Below are positions 56,669 to 64,000 of a stretch of 64,000 bases of DNA, in pieces. How positions within the stretch are numbered: the first letter of the stretch is position 1; each line of letters opens with the position of its first letter. Origin of the DNA: Bacteroidota bacterium (lineage in GTDB: Bacteria > Bacteroidota > Bacteroidia > Bacteroidales > FEN-979); contig JAPLDL010000015.1 in NCBI GenBank assembly GCA_026391735.1, forward strand, positions 222,253 through 286,252, in the 5' to 3' direction. The notes under the pieces are model-generated. The model saw only the letters and a program-made list of their open reading frames with translations, had not been told where the DNA came from and did no database searches. Position numbers and translations under genes: made by a program.

Positions 56669-57301
56669 TCAGGTTTTTTGGTTTTTAAAGGGAGGCCATA
56701 CGCCTCTCCGGCCATAGAAAATCCCAAGTTGCCATCTTGCCGCGAAGAAGTACAACAGGTGTTTTAATTTCCCAAGCGGGATATATAATAATAGCAGCCC
56801 TGCTGCCAGAAAAAGCCAGGGAGTGAATATGTTACTAACAACCAGTGCAAGCCCCATCAGGATCTGAAAAGCAGTAACCAGGATATTTGAGATATAATCA
56901 TCAGGGTTTGAAAGTTCTCTCAGCCCTTTTTTTATCATTCTTTTAACCAGGATACCAATACCGCAAAGAGCTGACACCAGCAGGAATGAGGCAAGACCCC
57001 ATGACAGGGCAGGAGGGAAGATCACATCCGCCAGCATGAAAAAAATAAGAAAAACCGAAAGAAATGTTCCCAGGTGATAGATAATCCCAGCTGTATATGT
57101 CGGAAGATGCAGAAAGGCGGATTCCTTTTTTACAGGGCTCATGGCCCCCGTGAAGGAGTATTGGATTCCTGAGGGAATGCTCCCCGATGGAGGTGCATAA
57201 TCAGGAGTATTTCCTGATTTTAAAAGAAATATAAGGTGATAAGTAAGATTAGCCAGGCAAATCAGCAAGGAAATCAGGAAAAACAAGGTATACCAGGTCA
57301 T
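56669..57301 (-). CDS. dsrM: DsrM/TmcC-like membrane cytochrome b subunit
   Basis: 210 residues with about five spans (FFLISLLICLANLTYHLIF, LGTFLSVFLIFFMLADVIF and others). Histidines in HLPTYTAGIIYHLGTF and KLKHLLYFFAARWQ could bind heme b. It is the expected membrane partner of DsrK, passing electrons from quinol. It is 12 bases from dsrC. Shorter than typical DsrM, closer in size to TmcC/NarI. Confidence 0.8.
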   Translation of the reverse strand: MTWYTLFFLISLLICLANLTYHLIFLLKSGNTPDYAPPSGSIPSGIQYSFTGAMSPVKKESAFLHLPTYTAGIIYHLGTFLSVFLIFFMLADVIFPPALSWGLASFLLVSALCGIGILVKRMIKKGLRELSNPDDYISNILVTAFQILMGLALVVSNIFTPWLFLAAGLLLLYIPLGKLKHLLYFFAARWQLGIFYGRRGVWPPFKNQKT

Positions 57302-57313
57302 GTTCCTTATGGT

Positions 57314-57631
57314 TTACACACAACCATCGGGTTTAGGCAGGCCTGCGACCCGGCAGGCACCTCTTGCAGGTCCTAATGGAAAAAGCTCATAAATCTCGCG
57401 GAGTTTAAGTCCGGTTTCCTGGCATAATACCCTGACCATGGGTGCCATTGCTTTCTCCTCCCAGGTACGGCGGATCAGCTTGACCACTGCCCAATGTTTC
57501 TCATTCATTTCGGTTATTCCGTCGTAACGGGCAAAAGTCTTTGCCACCTCCTCATTCCACAGCTCCGGTGTGGTAAGAAAACCATCACCATCAACCGTAA
57601 AAGCTTTTCCTTCTATTTCAAGTGTTGCCAT
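57314..57631 (-). CDS. dsrC: DsrC sulfur-carrier protein
   Basis: 105 residues. The C-terminal arm RGACRVAGLPKPDGCV carries both conserved cysteines, Cys93 and the penultimate Cys104, ten residues apart. TusE proteins keep only the last, so this is a true DsrC able to form an intramolecular disulfide or trisulfide. The rest fits the family (DGFLTTPELWNEEVA; VRVLCQETGLKLREIYELFP). It should be the substrate of the DsrMK-like complex. No dsrAB is in the window. Confidence 0.93.
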   Translation of the reverse strand: MATLEIEGKAFTVDGDGFLTTPELWNEEVAKTFARYDGITEMNEKHWAVVKLIRRTWEEKAMAPMVRVLCQETGLKLREIYELFPLGPARGACRVAGLPKPDGCV

Positions 57632-57637
57632 ATTTTA

Positions 57638-59104
57638 TTATTGTAGAGTTAACCATGCATTAATATCCTGGCCTCCGCGCTGTTCTCTGATCAGCCGGAA
57701 TTCATTAGTATGTTTGTTGTAAGTATAATCATTGCTCCATTCTTTGTGGTTTTTTGAAATCTGACGTAATGCATCAGCAATATAAACCACTTCCTGGTCT
57801 GTCATAGTGGGATGCAGGGAAAGCCTCACCCAACCTGGTTTTTCAGACAGATCACCACTGGAAATACTGTTCGTTATTTTCTGAGATTTTTCATAGCTCA
57901 CATCCAGGAGATAATGCCCATAGGTTCCGGCACACGCACATCCACCCCTGACTTGTATCCCGAAGCGATCGCTTAAGAAGGAAACTACCAGGTTATAATG
58001 AATCGAATCAATATAAAATGAAATCACTCCAAGCCTGTCGGTGACATTATCGGCAAGGATATGAAGACCTTTTACAGAAGCCAGTTCCAGGAAAGCAAGA
58101 TTCAGCAAATGTTTTTCCTGTTCATGAATATTGGCAACCCCCATTTTTGTTTTAAGATCCATGCTGAGGGCAGCCCTTATTGCCTGCAGGAATCCAGGAG
58201 TTCCACCGTCTTCCCTTAATTCTATATCATCAATGAATTTATACTCACCCCAGGGATTGGTCCAGTCAACTGTTCCTCCACCTGGTTGATCGGGGACTTT
58301 GTTGTTGTATAAGTCGGAATTGAAAATTAAAACTCCGGAAGAACCAGGCCCTCCAAGAAATTTATGCGGTGAAAAATACACGGCATCAAGGTCCTGCATT
58401 GGATCACCGGGATGCATATTGATTCCTTCATAGGGAGCTGAAGCAGCGTAATCGACGAACACTTTTCCGCCGTATTTATGCATTAATGCAGCCATTTCAT
58501 GAATTGGCGTTCGTACACCGGTCACATTAGAACAGGCTGTGAAAGAGCCAATTAGCTTTCTGTCTTTGTTGTATAATTTCAATGCATCCTCAAGGTGGTT
58601 GAGGTCAAATAAAAGATCCTTTCCTGGCTTGATCACTACCACATCAGCAACTGTCTCGTACCATGATGTTTGATTTGAGTGATGTTCCATATGTGTGATG
58701 AAAACAACTGGTCTCTCGATTTCTTTCAGGCATTTCTCATCAGAAAATGAACCGAATGGTTTCAACCCCAGGAGCCTTTGGAACTTTACCACTGCACCAG
58801 TCATACCGAAACCCGTAGTGATTATCACATCGTTTGGTCCGGCATTGACATGTTTCTTGATATTTTGATGTGCCTTGCGGTATGCAAGGGTCATAAGTTT
58901 ACCGTTTTCGCTGGTCTCGGTATGAGTATTGCCAACAAAAGGACCGATCAGGTTAGTAATAATATTTTCGATGGGCCAGTATAAACGTCCGCTGGCTATC
59001 CAGTCGGCGTAAACCATCTTTTGCAGACCATACTGGGTAACGTACCTATGCTCGTTACCAATGGTATTACTTCGAAATGGTTTAAAATAGGATTCCAGGT
59101 TCAT
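57638..59104 (-). CDS. Cysteine desulfurase-like PLP enzyme (class V)
   Basis: 488 residues, longer than standard desulfurases. HMEHHSNQTSWYETVADVVV, VDYAASAPYEGINMHPGD, FSPHKFLGGPGSSGVLI with the PLP Lys, and the cysteine loop RGGCACAGTYGHYLLDV are intact. C-terminal extension of about 60 residues. A second sulfur donor beside the 54214 enzyme; the two may serve different carriers. It lies 6 bases upstream of dsrC. Confidence 0.8.
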   Translation of the reverse strand: MNLESYFKPFRSNTIGNEHRYVTQYGLQKMVYADWIASGRLYWPIENIITNLIGPFVGNTHTETSENGKLMTLAYRKAHQNIKKHVNAGPNDVIITTGFGMTGAVVKFQRLLGLKPFGSFSDEKCLKEIERPVVFITHMEHHSNQTSWYETVADVVVIKPGKDLLFDLNHLEDALKLYNKDRKLIGSFTACSNVTGVRTPIHEMAALMHKYGGKVFVDYAASAPYEGINMHPGDPMQDLDAVYFSPHKFLGGPGSSGVLIFNSDLYNNKVPDQPGGGTVDWTNPWGEYKFIDDIELREDGGTPGFLQAIRAALSMDLKTKMGVANIHEQEKHLLNLAFLELASVKGLHILADNVTDRLGVISFYIDSIHYNLVVSFLSDRFGIQVRGGCACAGTYGHYLLDVSYEKSQKITNSISSGDLSEKPGWVRLSLHPTMTDQEVVYIADALRQISKNHKEWSNDYTYNKHTNEFRLIREQRGGQDINAWLTLQ

Positions 59105-59119
59105 ATTAAGGGTATATCA

Positions 59120-59458
59120 TCACGGACAACAACAATTGTCTGCTGTTTTTCCGACCTCATGTTCAAGGTAATTCATGATGACGTTAGTGATGATACTATC
59201 GTGGCTGGCAATGACTGAAATATTCCTTTTCTCAAGAATTGATTTTGAAACATCAGTTATTTTGCCCGTAAGAACCGCAGTGCAATCTTTTAACAGGTCA
59301 AAAACATTTCCGGCTGTTGAATTTCTCCCCGGTTTGCTCCCTATCATCTCTTCTTTAATAACTTTACCTAACTCAATATTCATTACGAGAAACCCCTTTG
59401 CATCCTCGAAGGAAGATGCCATAAATAATCCGTCATTGGTTGGAATAGCTGCTTTCAT
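59120..59458 (-). CDS. NifX/NifB-type cofactor-domain protein
   Basis: 112 residues: AAIPTNDGLFMASSFEDAKG, KPGRNSTAGNVFDLLKDCTA and the C-terminal GKTADNCCCP, with three consecutive cysteines. Orphan member of the Nif cofactor-carrier fold, first gene of the dsrC-dsrMK operon. It may insert or carry an Fe-S cluster for the DsrK/Hdr subunits. Confidence 0.78.
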   Translation of the reverse strand: MKAAIPTNDGLFMASSFEDAKGFLVMNIELGKVIKEEMIGSKPGRNSTAGNVFDLLKDCTAVLTGKITDVSKSILEKRNISVIASHDSIITNVIMNYLEHEVGKTADNCCCP

Positions 59459-59650
59459 AGATAATGTCTTTACTCAGATTCCCGCTTTTTATTCAAATCA
59501 ACGGCACTCTGAAATCATGCGGTCAAAATTACCAATACCATGTGCAGTTTGAGAATAAGTGGAGGTGATACTGATTACGAATAGATGAGCATTTAGCAGT
59601 ATAAATAAGTGATCATACACATATGTATATTTGTTCAAAAACATATAAAG

Positions 59651-59668
59651 ATGTGATAATAGTCACAT
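59651..59668. promoter_or_regulatory. Crp/Fnr-type operator upstream of the regulator gene
   Basis: ATGTGATAATAGTCACAT contains TGTGA-N6-TCACA (59652-59667), the same core as at 54170. A weak -7 box CAACTTTG at 59688-59695 places the site near -42 for the regulator gene, a class II activator position. It also lies in the divergent gap before the NifX-dsrC operon. The 59459-59730 gap holds no gene. Confidence 0.65.
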
Positions 59669-59730
59669 GATTGCAGTGAAAATATCCGCAACTTTGTGGG
59701 CAAAATGTTAACCAACTTATCTTCTTACCG

Positions 59731-60432
59731 ATGTTCCCAGACCCACTACCATATAAAACCCATTGTCGGGATTGCAAAGAAAAATCCTGTGCTGCAGCAG
59801 TCCTCGCTCCAGGTGAGCTAGACCAGGTTAATGAAAACAGCAGGGAGGCTGAGTTTAGAAAAGGTGATATTATTATTCATGAAGGTTCGCTCAACTCTAA
59901 TATTATTTACCTTAAATCTGGTTTAGTAAAGGAGTATGTAAAGGCTTCCAACGAAAAAGAACAAATATTGCAGATCGTAAAAAAATACAGTTATCTGGGG
60001 TTGCCATCACTTTTTGGTGACAGGGTCAACCATTATTCCTATGCTGCCCTTGAGGATATCAAAGTCTGTTACATTGACATAGCAATGTTTAAAAAACTGA
60101 TCAAAGAAAACGGCGAGTTTGCTTATGAAATACTTGTTTCCGTTTCACGCGACAGCCTGAATAATTTCCATAGGTTCATGAGCCAGTCGCAAAAAAAGAC
60201 TTATGGAAAAGTTGCCGATGCAATGCTTTATTTTTCCCGGATAATATATGAGAATCTGGAGTTTGAGATCCCATTCACAAGGCAGGAACTGGCCGATTTG
60301 ATAGGGATATCAAGAGAAAGTGCAACCAGGGTACTGCTGAAGCTAAAAGAAGACGGTATACTTTCATTGGACGAAAGAATGGTTAAAATCAAAGACCTGG
60401 AAATCCTTCAACAGATCAGCCGGAACGGGTAG
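59731..60432 (+). CDS. Crp/Fnr-family regulator (FNR/HcpR-like)
   Basis: 233 residues. N-terminal cysteines in HCRDCKEKSC could hold a 4Fe-4S cluster or bind a metal. Cyclic-nucleotide-binding fold at about 35-150 (FRKGDIIIHEGSLNSNIIYL). C-terminal Crp HTH: FTRQELADLIGISRESATRV, then LKLKEDGILSLDE. The Arg-Glu-Ser in the recognition helix (ISRESATR) suits a TGTGA-type half-site, present upstream of this gene and of dsrE. Redox or nitrosative sensing is inferred. Confidence 0.85.
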   Translation: MFPDPLPYKTHCRDCKEKSCAAAVLAPGELDQVNENSREAEFRKGDIIIHEGSLNSNIIYLKSGLVKEYVKASNEKEQILQIVKKYSYLGLPSLFGDRVNHYSYAALEDIKVCYIDIAMFKKLIKENGEFAYEILVSVSRDSLNNFHRFMSQSQKKTYGKVADAMLYFSRIIYENLEFEIPFTRQELADLIGISRESATRVLLKLKEDGILSLDERMVKIKDLEILQQISRNG

Positions 60433-60550
60433 AAACTTCCCACTATATCAAAGCTTTCATCTCTCCAGTTTTGTTTGATACCCGACTGGGAATGGTTATA
60501 CAACTGCAAGGCCTGAGAGTCTTCAGTGGTGGGTATTCAATTACCTGGTT

Positions 60551-62608
60551 TCAGTGAGTGTAAATCTTCGAATTATCTCTGTAGCCCGAAGCGGTGTTCT
60601 TATACCAGTCGGTAAAAGACGCTCCGCTGCTCTGGGCCCATTCAACAAAATGAAGATAAGCAGTGTTCACAGGGCTTCTTTCGGTCGGATAGGAAAACTT
60701 TTCGGCCAGATTGAAAGCCCAGGGAAGGTTGTTTGCAGTTTTATAATATCTTCCTGTTGCAGGGTTACTGTTATCATCCCCGGTCCCGAAATCAGCAAGA
60801 TTCGCTTTGGCTGTTGGCGCCTTATCCTGAAGATGAACTTCACGGCTCCTTACCTGGTTCACATAAATGAACGGATTGTATGGGGGAGTTCCTATGGTCG
60901 CCACAGTTACGGGTTCGGTAAGAGTTATGTCAAGGTTGATCACATCAGGAGTCACATAAGGACAGCCGATGGTAGTATTAGAGCCGACCCCGCAGCCCGG
61001 GTCTGCTGGAGGAAGTCTGTCATAGGCATCATCATACACAATAATGACAGCATTAGTCTGGCCGGCCTCGGTATTATTCTGGTTCAAAGTGATAGCGCCA
61101 TGTCGCAGTGATGTTCCTGTTACACTGGCAACTTTGTTCCATGGAATCGGCAGCATAATACCAAAACCGTTATGATAATAAGCGCCCATGGCTTCAGTTG
61201 TTAAAATTGCCTTGATTTCGACCACTTTATTCAGATTATTCGTGATCTGGTCGAAACGGTAACTGATTACAAGGTCATTCAGGTCATAATCACCTTTTGA
61301 AGGCCAAAGGTCCTCAAAGGCGAGAGAGCCGAAACCTGTGCTGCTGGGATAATAATTATGAAAACTTTTTGTTGCATCATCAGGAAAATCATCGTCCAGG
61401 TCACAAACGCCATCATGGTCACGATCGGGTCGTGTATTGTCGCAGTTCGGCATGTTATCGGTATTGACGCCTGAGACCGGTGTGGCGGTCACAGAAAACA
61501 CGTTATCATTGAAATCAGAGTCAGACCCTTCATCCCGCTTCCAGTCTTCCCAGGAAAATAAAATCTCGTGACGTCCGGGATCCCTCAACAAAATCGTATG
61601 GCGTTTGAGGCTGGGGTTCGTTTCAGGGTTAAGGTTATCGATCGAATAGAATATCCACTGGCCGGTGGTAATCGTTGAACCATTCCAGCCATTTGCAAAG
61701 ATGACCCAGCCAAGCGACCTGCCTGCAGGATACCTGCCCAGATATACTTTATTCCCGGAAGCCAGTCCTCCGTTATTACCGGTCAACGCCACATTGGGCC
61801 AGATCACCTTGATCGAATCGATCTGGCTGGCCGATGTGGGTGGATTATTTGTCGGATAGGAAAAAAAGCCCACAATATTGTGAAATCCGCAGTATGAACT
61901 TATATAGGTAATCCATACGTCGCATTGTTCCTGCAGGGGCAGGTTAGTCTCATTGGAACTGGTCAGGTACTGCGGATGATGATTGGCTACATTCTGAGCT
62001 TCTGGAAGGGAAGCATTGATGTCGTTCAGCAGCGAACCAGGGATAACATCATTGGTACCCATAAGATAATTGGGACAGCCAAGCGATGTATATGTACCCA
62101 GAACCCACACTTTCGGAATACCGGTAGGGATCAGGCTTTGAGAGGATTTCATGTTGACAGGATTTGGAGTCTTGCCTCCAAAGGAAACGACGACCGAGTT
62201 CGAGGTAACCGGAACGGTCTTTTGATATAGCAAACCAACATATTTATTGGTGACTGTAAGCTCTGTGAGATAGGTTGGAACAGGCCTTGTAAATGAAAGA
62301 ACCCCGTCTGAACCGGTAACGCCGGTGTACAGTAAAATACCGCCTTCTTCAGGACTTTTGGTATAAACATCAAACCTTACTGCATTCAACGGCTGGTCGG
62401 CATTATCCAGGGCTGTTATCTGGAAATTCACATCCCTGGCTGTAGCCCAGTCAAAATTTGCAGGGAAAGGAATCTGATCGATCGGTTTTGGTGAAGAATC
62501 GTCTGTACTGCTGCTTTTGTGACAGGCAGACAGGAAAATGACCATCAGGATAATTCCCGGGATCAAAACATTCATTATTGTAAATCGTTTGTTTGACAAG
62601 GTTTTCAT
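60551..62608 (-). CDS. LruC-domain surface lipoprotein
   Basis: 685 residues. Signal and lipobox around IFLSACHKSSS, then an Ig-like or carboxypeptidase-regulatory-like part (ITALDNADQPLNAVRFDVYT), a TSP3-like calcium repeat DRDHDGVCDLDDDFPDD and the LruC domain (LWPSKGDYDLNDLVISYRFD, YHNGFGIMLPIPW). LruC proteins are surface lipoproteins of Bacteroidota of unknown role, possibly in polysaccharide or matrix contact. Full length. Confidence 0.88.
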   Translation of the reverse strand: MKTLSNKRFTIMNVLIPGIILMVIFLSACHKSSSTDDSSPKPIDQIPFPANFDWATARDVNFQITALDNADQPLNAVRFDVYTKSPEEGGILLYTGVTGSDGVLSFTRPVPTYLTELTVTNKYVGLLYQKTVPVTSNSVVVSFGGKTPNPVNMKSSQSLIPTGIPKVWVLGTYTSLGCPNYLMGTNDVIPGSLLNDINASLPEAQNVANHHPQYLTSSNETNLPLQEQCDVWITYISSYCGFHNIVGFFSYPTNNPPTSASQIDSIKVIWPNVALTGNNGGLASGNKVYLGRYPAGRSLGWVIFANGWNGSTITTGQWIFYSIDNLNPETNPSLKRHTILLRDPGRHEILFSWEDWKRDEGSDSDFNDNVFSVTATPVSGVNTDNMPNCDNTRPDRDHDGVCDLDDDFPDDATKSFHNYYPSSTGFGSLAFEDLWPSKGDYDLNDLVISYRFDQITNNLNKVVEIKAILTTEAMGAYYHNGFGIMLPIPWNKVASVTGTSLRHGAITLNQNNTEAGQTNAVIIVYDDAYDRLPPADPGCGVGSNTTIGCPYVTPDVINLDITLTEPVTVATIGTPPYNPFIYVNQVRSREVHLQDKAPTAKANLADFGTGDDNSNPATGRYYKTANNLPWAFNLAEKFSYPTERSPVNTAYLHFVEWAQSSGASFTDWYKNTASGYRDNSKIYTH

Positions 62609-62752
62609 TGCGGATGATTTTGGTAGGCAAATATATGGTACTTATGATGGTAGAAAAATCAATACTTGGTAAAAGTTATGAGTAAGTTAGTATCTGTCGC
62701 AAATAAAGACCGAATCGAAACTTAGAAGAATAAGTACATCAGATAAATTATT

Positions 62753-64000
62753 TCAGGCCAACGGGACAGTGAAGGTAAAACTGCTGCCCTTGCCTGCTTC
62801 GCTTTCGACCCAGATAATACCCTTGTGTTTCTCAACAAATTCTTTGCAAAGTATAAGTCCCAGCCCTGTGCCACCTTCCATGGCAGTTCCTTTTTGACGA
62901 TAACCCGAATCAATACGGAAGAGCAAACCAAGATCTTCCTCCTTTATCCCGACCCCTTCATCGGTCACCCTGATGCCGATAAAGCCCGGGGGCACCTTGT
63001 TGGCGGATGCAGTGGCCAGGGTATTTATCCGGATGGTTTTATTTTCCCCTGAGAATTTAACCGCGTTTGAAACCAGGTTACGGATTATGGTGCGTAACAT
63101 GTTCTGGTCGGCATGAACCATGGTGTTGTCGGGGATTTGAATGCTGACTTGCTGGTGTTTTTTTTCAAAGATTAATTTATGGGCATTGATAATTTCAAAA
63201 CTCAACAATCCAATATCAACATCTTCCTGATTAAACTCACTTCTCCCCAATTGCACCCTTGACCATTCCAGTAAATTCTCAAGCAATTTAAAGACGTTAA
63301 GCAGCCCGTCATTAATCCTTTTGATGAACCTCTTATGTTCCTCAGGAGTGAAGGAATCATATTCATCCTGAAGTAATTTTGAAAATCCAAGAATTGAATT
63401 GAAAGGGCTTTTTAAATCATGGGCAATGATGGGAAAAAAAGTATTCTTGTTTGCATTGAGCTCACGCAGTTTTGCTTCCGAATCCCTGATCTGCAGTTCT
63501 ATGAGATTCCGCTTTGAAGACTCAAGTTCCAGCTCATCCAGCATCTCATTCAGGGACAGGGCAATTGCCCCAATCTTATCATTAGAAAGAAAAGGCACAC
63601 GGCTCGTGGCGTCCCCGTTTGAACGGCGAATCATAGCGTGAATAATAGTATCAGCCGGGTGCAGAATAACACGGCTTATGATAAGGAAGATGATTAGCGC
63701 CACGATAGAAGTTGAAAGCAATAATCCCAAAGTCATCCATAAAATTGATGCTGATAATTCTTTACGTAACGACTCTATATTGAGTTCAACAAAAACACCG
63801 CCGTTTTCGGCCTTCATCCCTGAAGATCCCGTCCGTTGCACTTGCAGGGAAGTAATAATAATAATCGATTTACTGGTTTTCTTCTCAAAGCGATAAATTT
63901 TCCTTGAATTTGCTGCCACTGACAGAAATGGCATCTCAGGAAGATCCCTGATCGCTGAAATATTTTTATTGATCCATTGTATCCGGGATGAGGCAAACAC
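62753..64000 (-). CDS. Sensor histidine kinase (5' end outside window)
   Basis: 415 readable residues; the true start lies beyond 64000. A span at about residues 85-108 (LWMTLGLLLSTSIVALIIFL), then HAMP, then HisKA with the phospho-acceptor HDLKSPFNSILGFSKLLQDE, and HATPase boxes NMLRTIIRNLVSNAVKFSG, VTDEGVGI and GTGLGLILCKEF. The sensed signal is unknown; the region before the span is periplasmic. No response regulator is in the window. Confidence 0.9.
   Translation of the reverse strand: MFASSRIQWINKNISAIRDLPEMPFLSVAANSRKIYRFEKKTSKSIIIITSLQVQRTGSSGMKAENGGVFVELNIESLRKELSASILWMTLGLLLSTSIVALIIFLIISRVILHPADTIIHAMIRRSNGDATSRVPFLSNDKIGAIALSLNEMLDELELESSKRNLIELQIRDSEAKLRELNANKNTFFPIIAHDLKSPFNSILGFSKLLQDEYDSFTPEEHKRFIKRINDGLLNVFKLLENLLEWSRVQLGRSEFNQEDVDIGLLSFEIINAHKLIFEKKHQQVSIQIPDNTMVHADQNMLRTIIRNLVSNAVKFSGENKTIRINTLATASANKVPPGFIGIRVTDEGVGIKEEDLGLLFRIDSGYRQKGTAMEGGTGLGLILCKEFVEKHKGIIWVESEAGKGSSFTFTVPLA

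Noticed and set aside
1..64000. CRISPR arrays, rRNA and tRNA genes
   Set aside because: I saw no regularly spaced repeats and no cloverleaf-like or rRNA-like segment in any intergenic region.

Overview
The window reads as a chromosome segment of an anaerobic, sulfur-active member of the Bacteroidota (probably Bacteroidales or Marinilabiliales), carrying part of a Mu-like prophage. The assignment rests on TANNTTTG-type -7 promoter boxes at almost every intergenic start, weak or absent Shine-Dalgarno sequences, and typical gene content (LruC lipoprotein, CFB-type Crp/Fnr and AraC regulators, DUF6132, DUF134). I saw no rRNA, tRNA or CRISPR array. All functions below are read from sequence; no database search was possible.

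1-18478 is the early end and the centre of a Mu-like prophage; its other end lies outside the window. A minus-strand block (capsid, protease-scaffold, small membrane protein, endolysin) diverges from a plus-strand block (terminase subunits, portal, MuF-like head protein, gpG-like protein, tail-terminator-like protein) at a 44-bp nested palindrome. A signal-peptide cargo gene follows, then a long minus-strand early operon ending in B-like ATPase and A-like transposase genes. A divergent repressor switch and 12-bp tandem repeats mark the early end of the phage. The portal and head-protein genes are joined by what looks like a -1 frameshift signal.

18479-24411 is a scarred zone: gene relics (methyltransferase N-terminus, DUF4143 ATPase, thioredoxin reductase, AraC regulator), a thioesterase, a methyltransferase, and two tandem toxin-antitoxin pairs (AbiEii type and HicAB).

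24650-46612 holds sulfur and thiol redox genes: LysR with a YeiH-type transporter, DsrE-like and TauE-like proteins, and an eight-gene operon (34419 down to 28436). That operon contains an ArsM-like methyltransferase, a 39-residue Cys-rich peptide gene that is easily missed, a radical SAM/SPASM enzyme, DUF1847, a thioredoxin-thioredoxin reductase fusion, DUF302, an SQR-like flavoprotein and thioredoxin. I regard this as a candidate undescribed peptide-modification system. Further on come a Cys/Met lyase, HdrCB, DUF134 with two NifX-like proteins, a sulfide:quinone reductase, paired thioredoxins and an ECF sigma/anti-sigma/CpxP-like module.

46844-59458 is a Dsr/Qmo/Hdr-type sulfur-relay island without dsrAB, aprAB or sat: QmoC-, QmoB- and QmoA-like proteins (the last with an inserted GltD-like NAD(P)H module), MvhD, TusA, DsrE, a cysteine desulfurase, DsrK- and DsrM-like proteins, a two-cysteine DsrC, a second desulfurase-like enzyme and a NifX-like protein. 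A plausible reading is that sulfane sulfur from cysteine passes through TusA and DsrE to DsrC, whose trisulfide or disulfide is reduced at the membrane. A Crp/Fnr regulator follows, and its likely TGTGA-N6-TCACA sites sit upstream of itself and of dsrE. Two further shared operators tie the sulfur and redox loci together. The window ends with an LruC lipoprotein and a histidine kinase.
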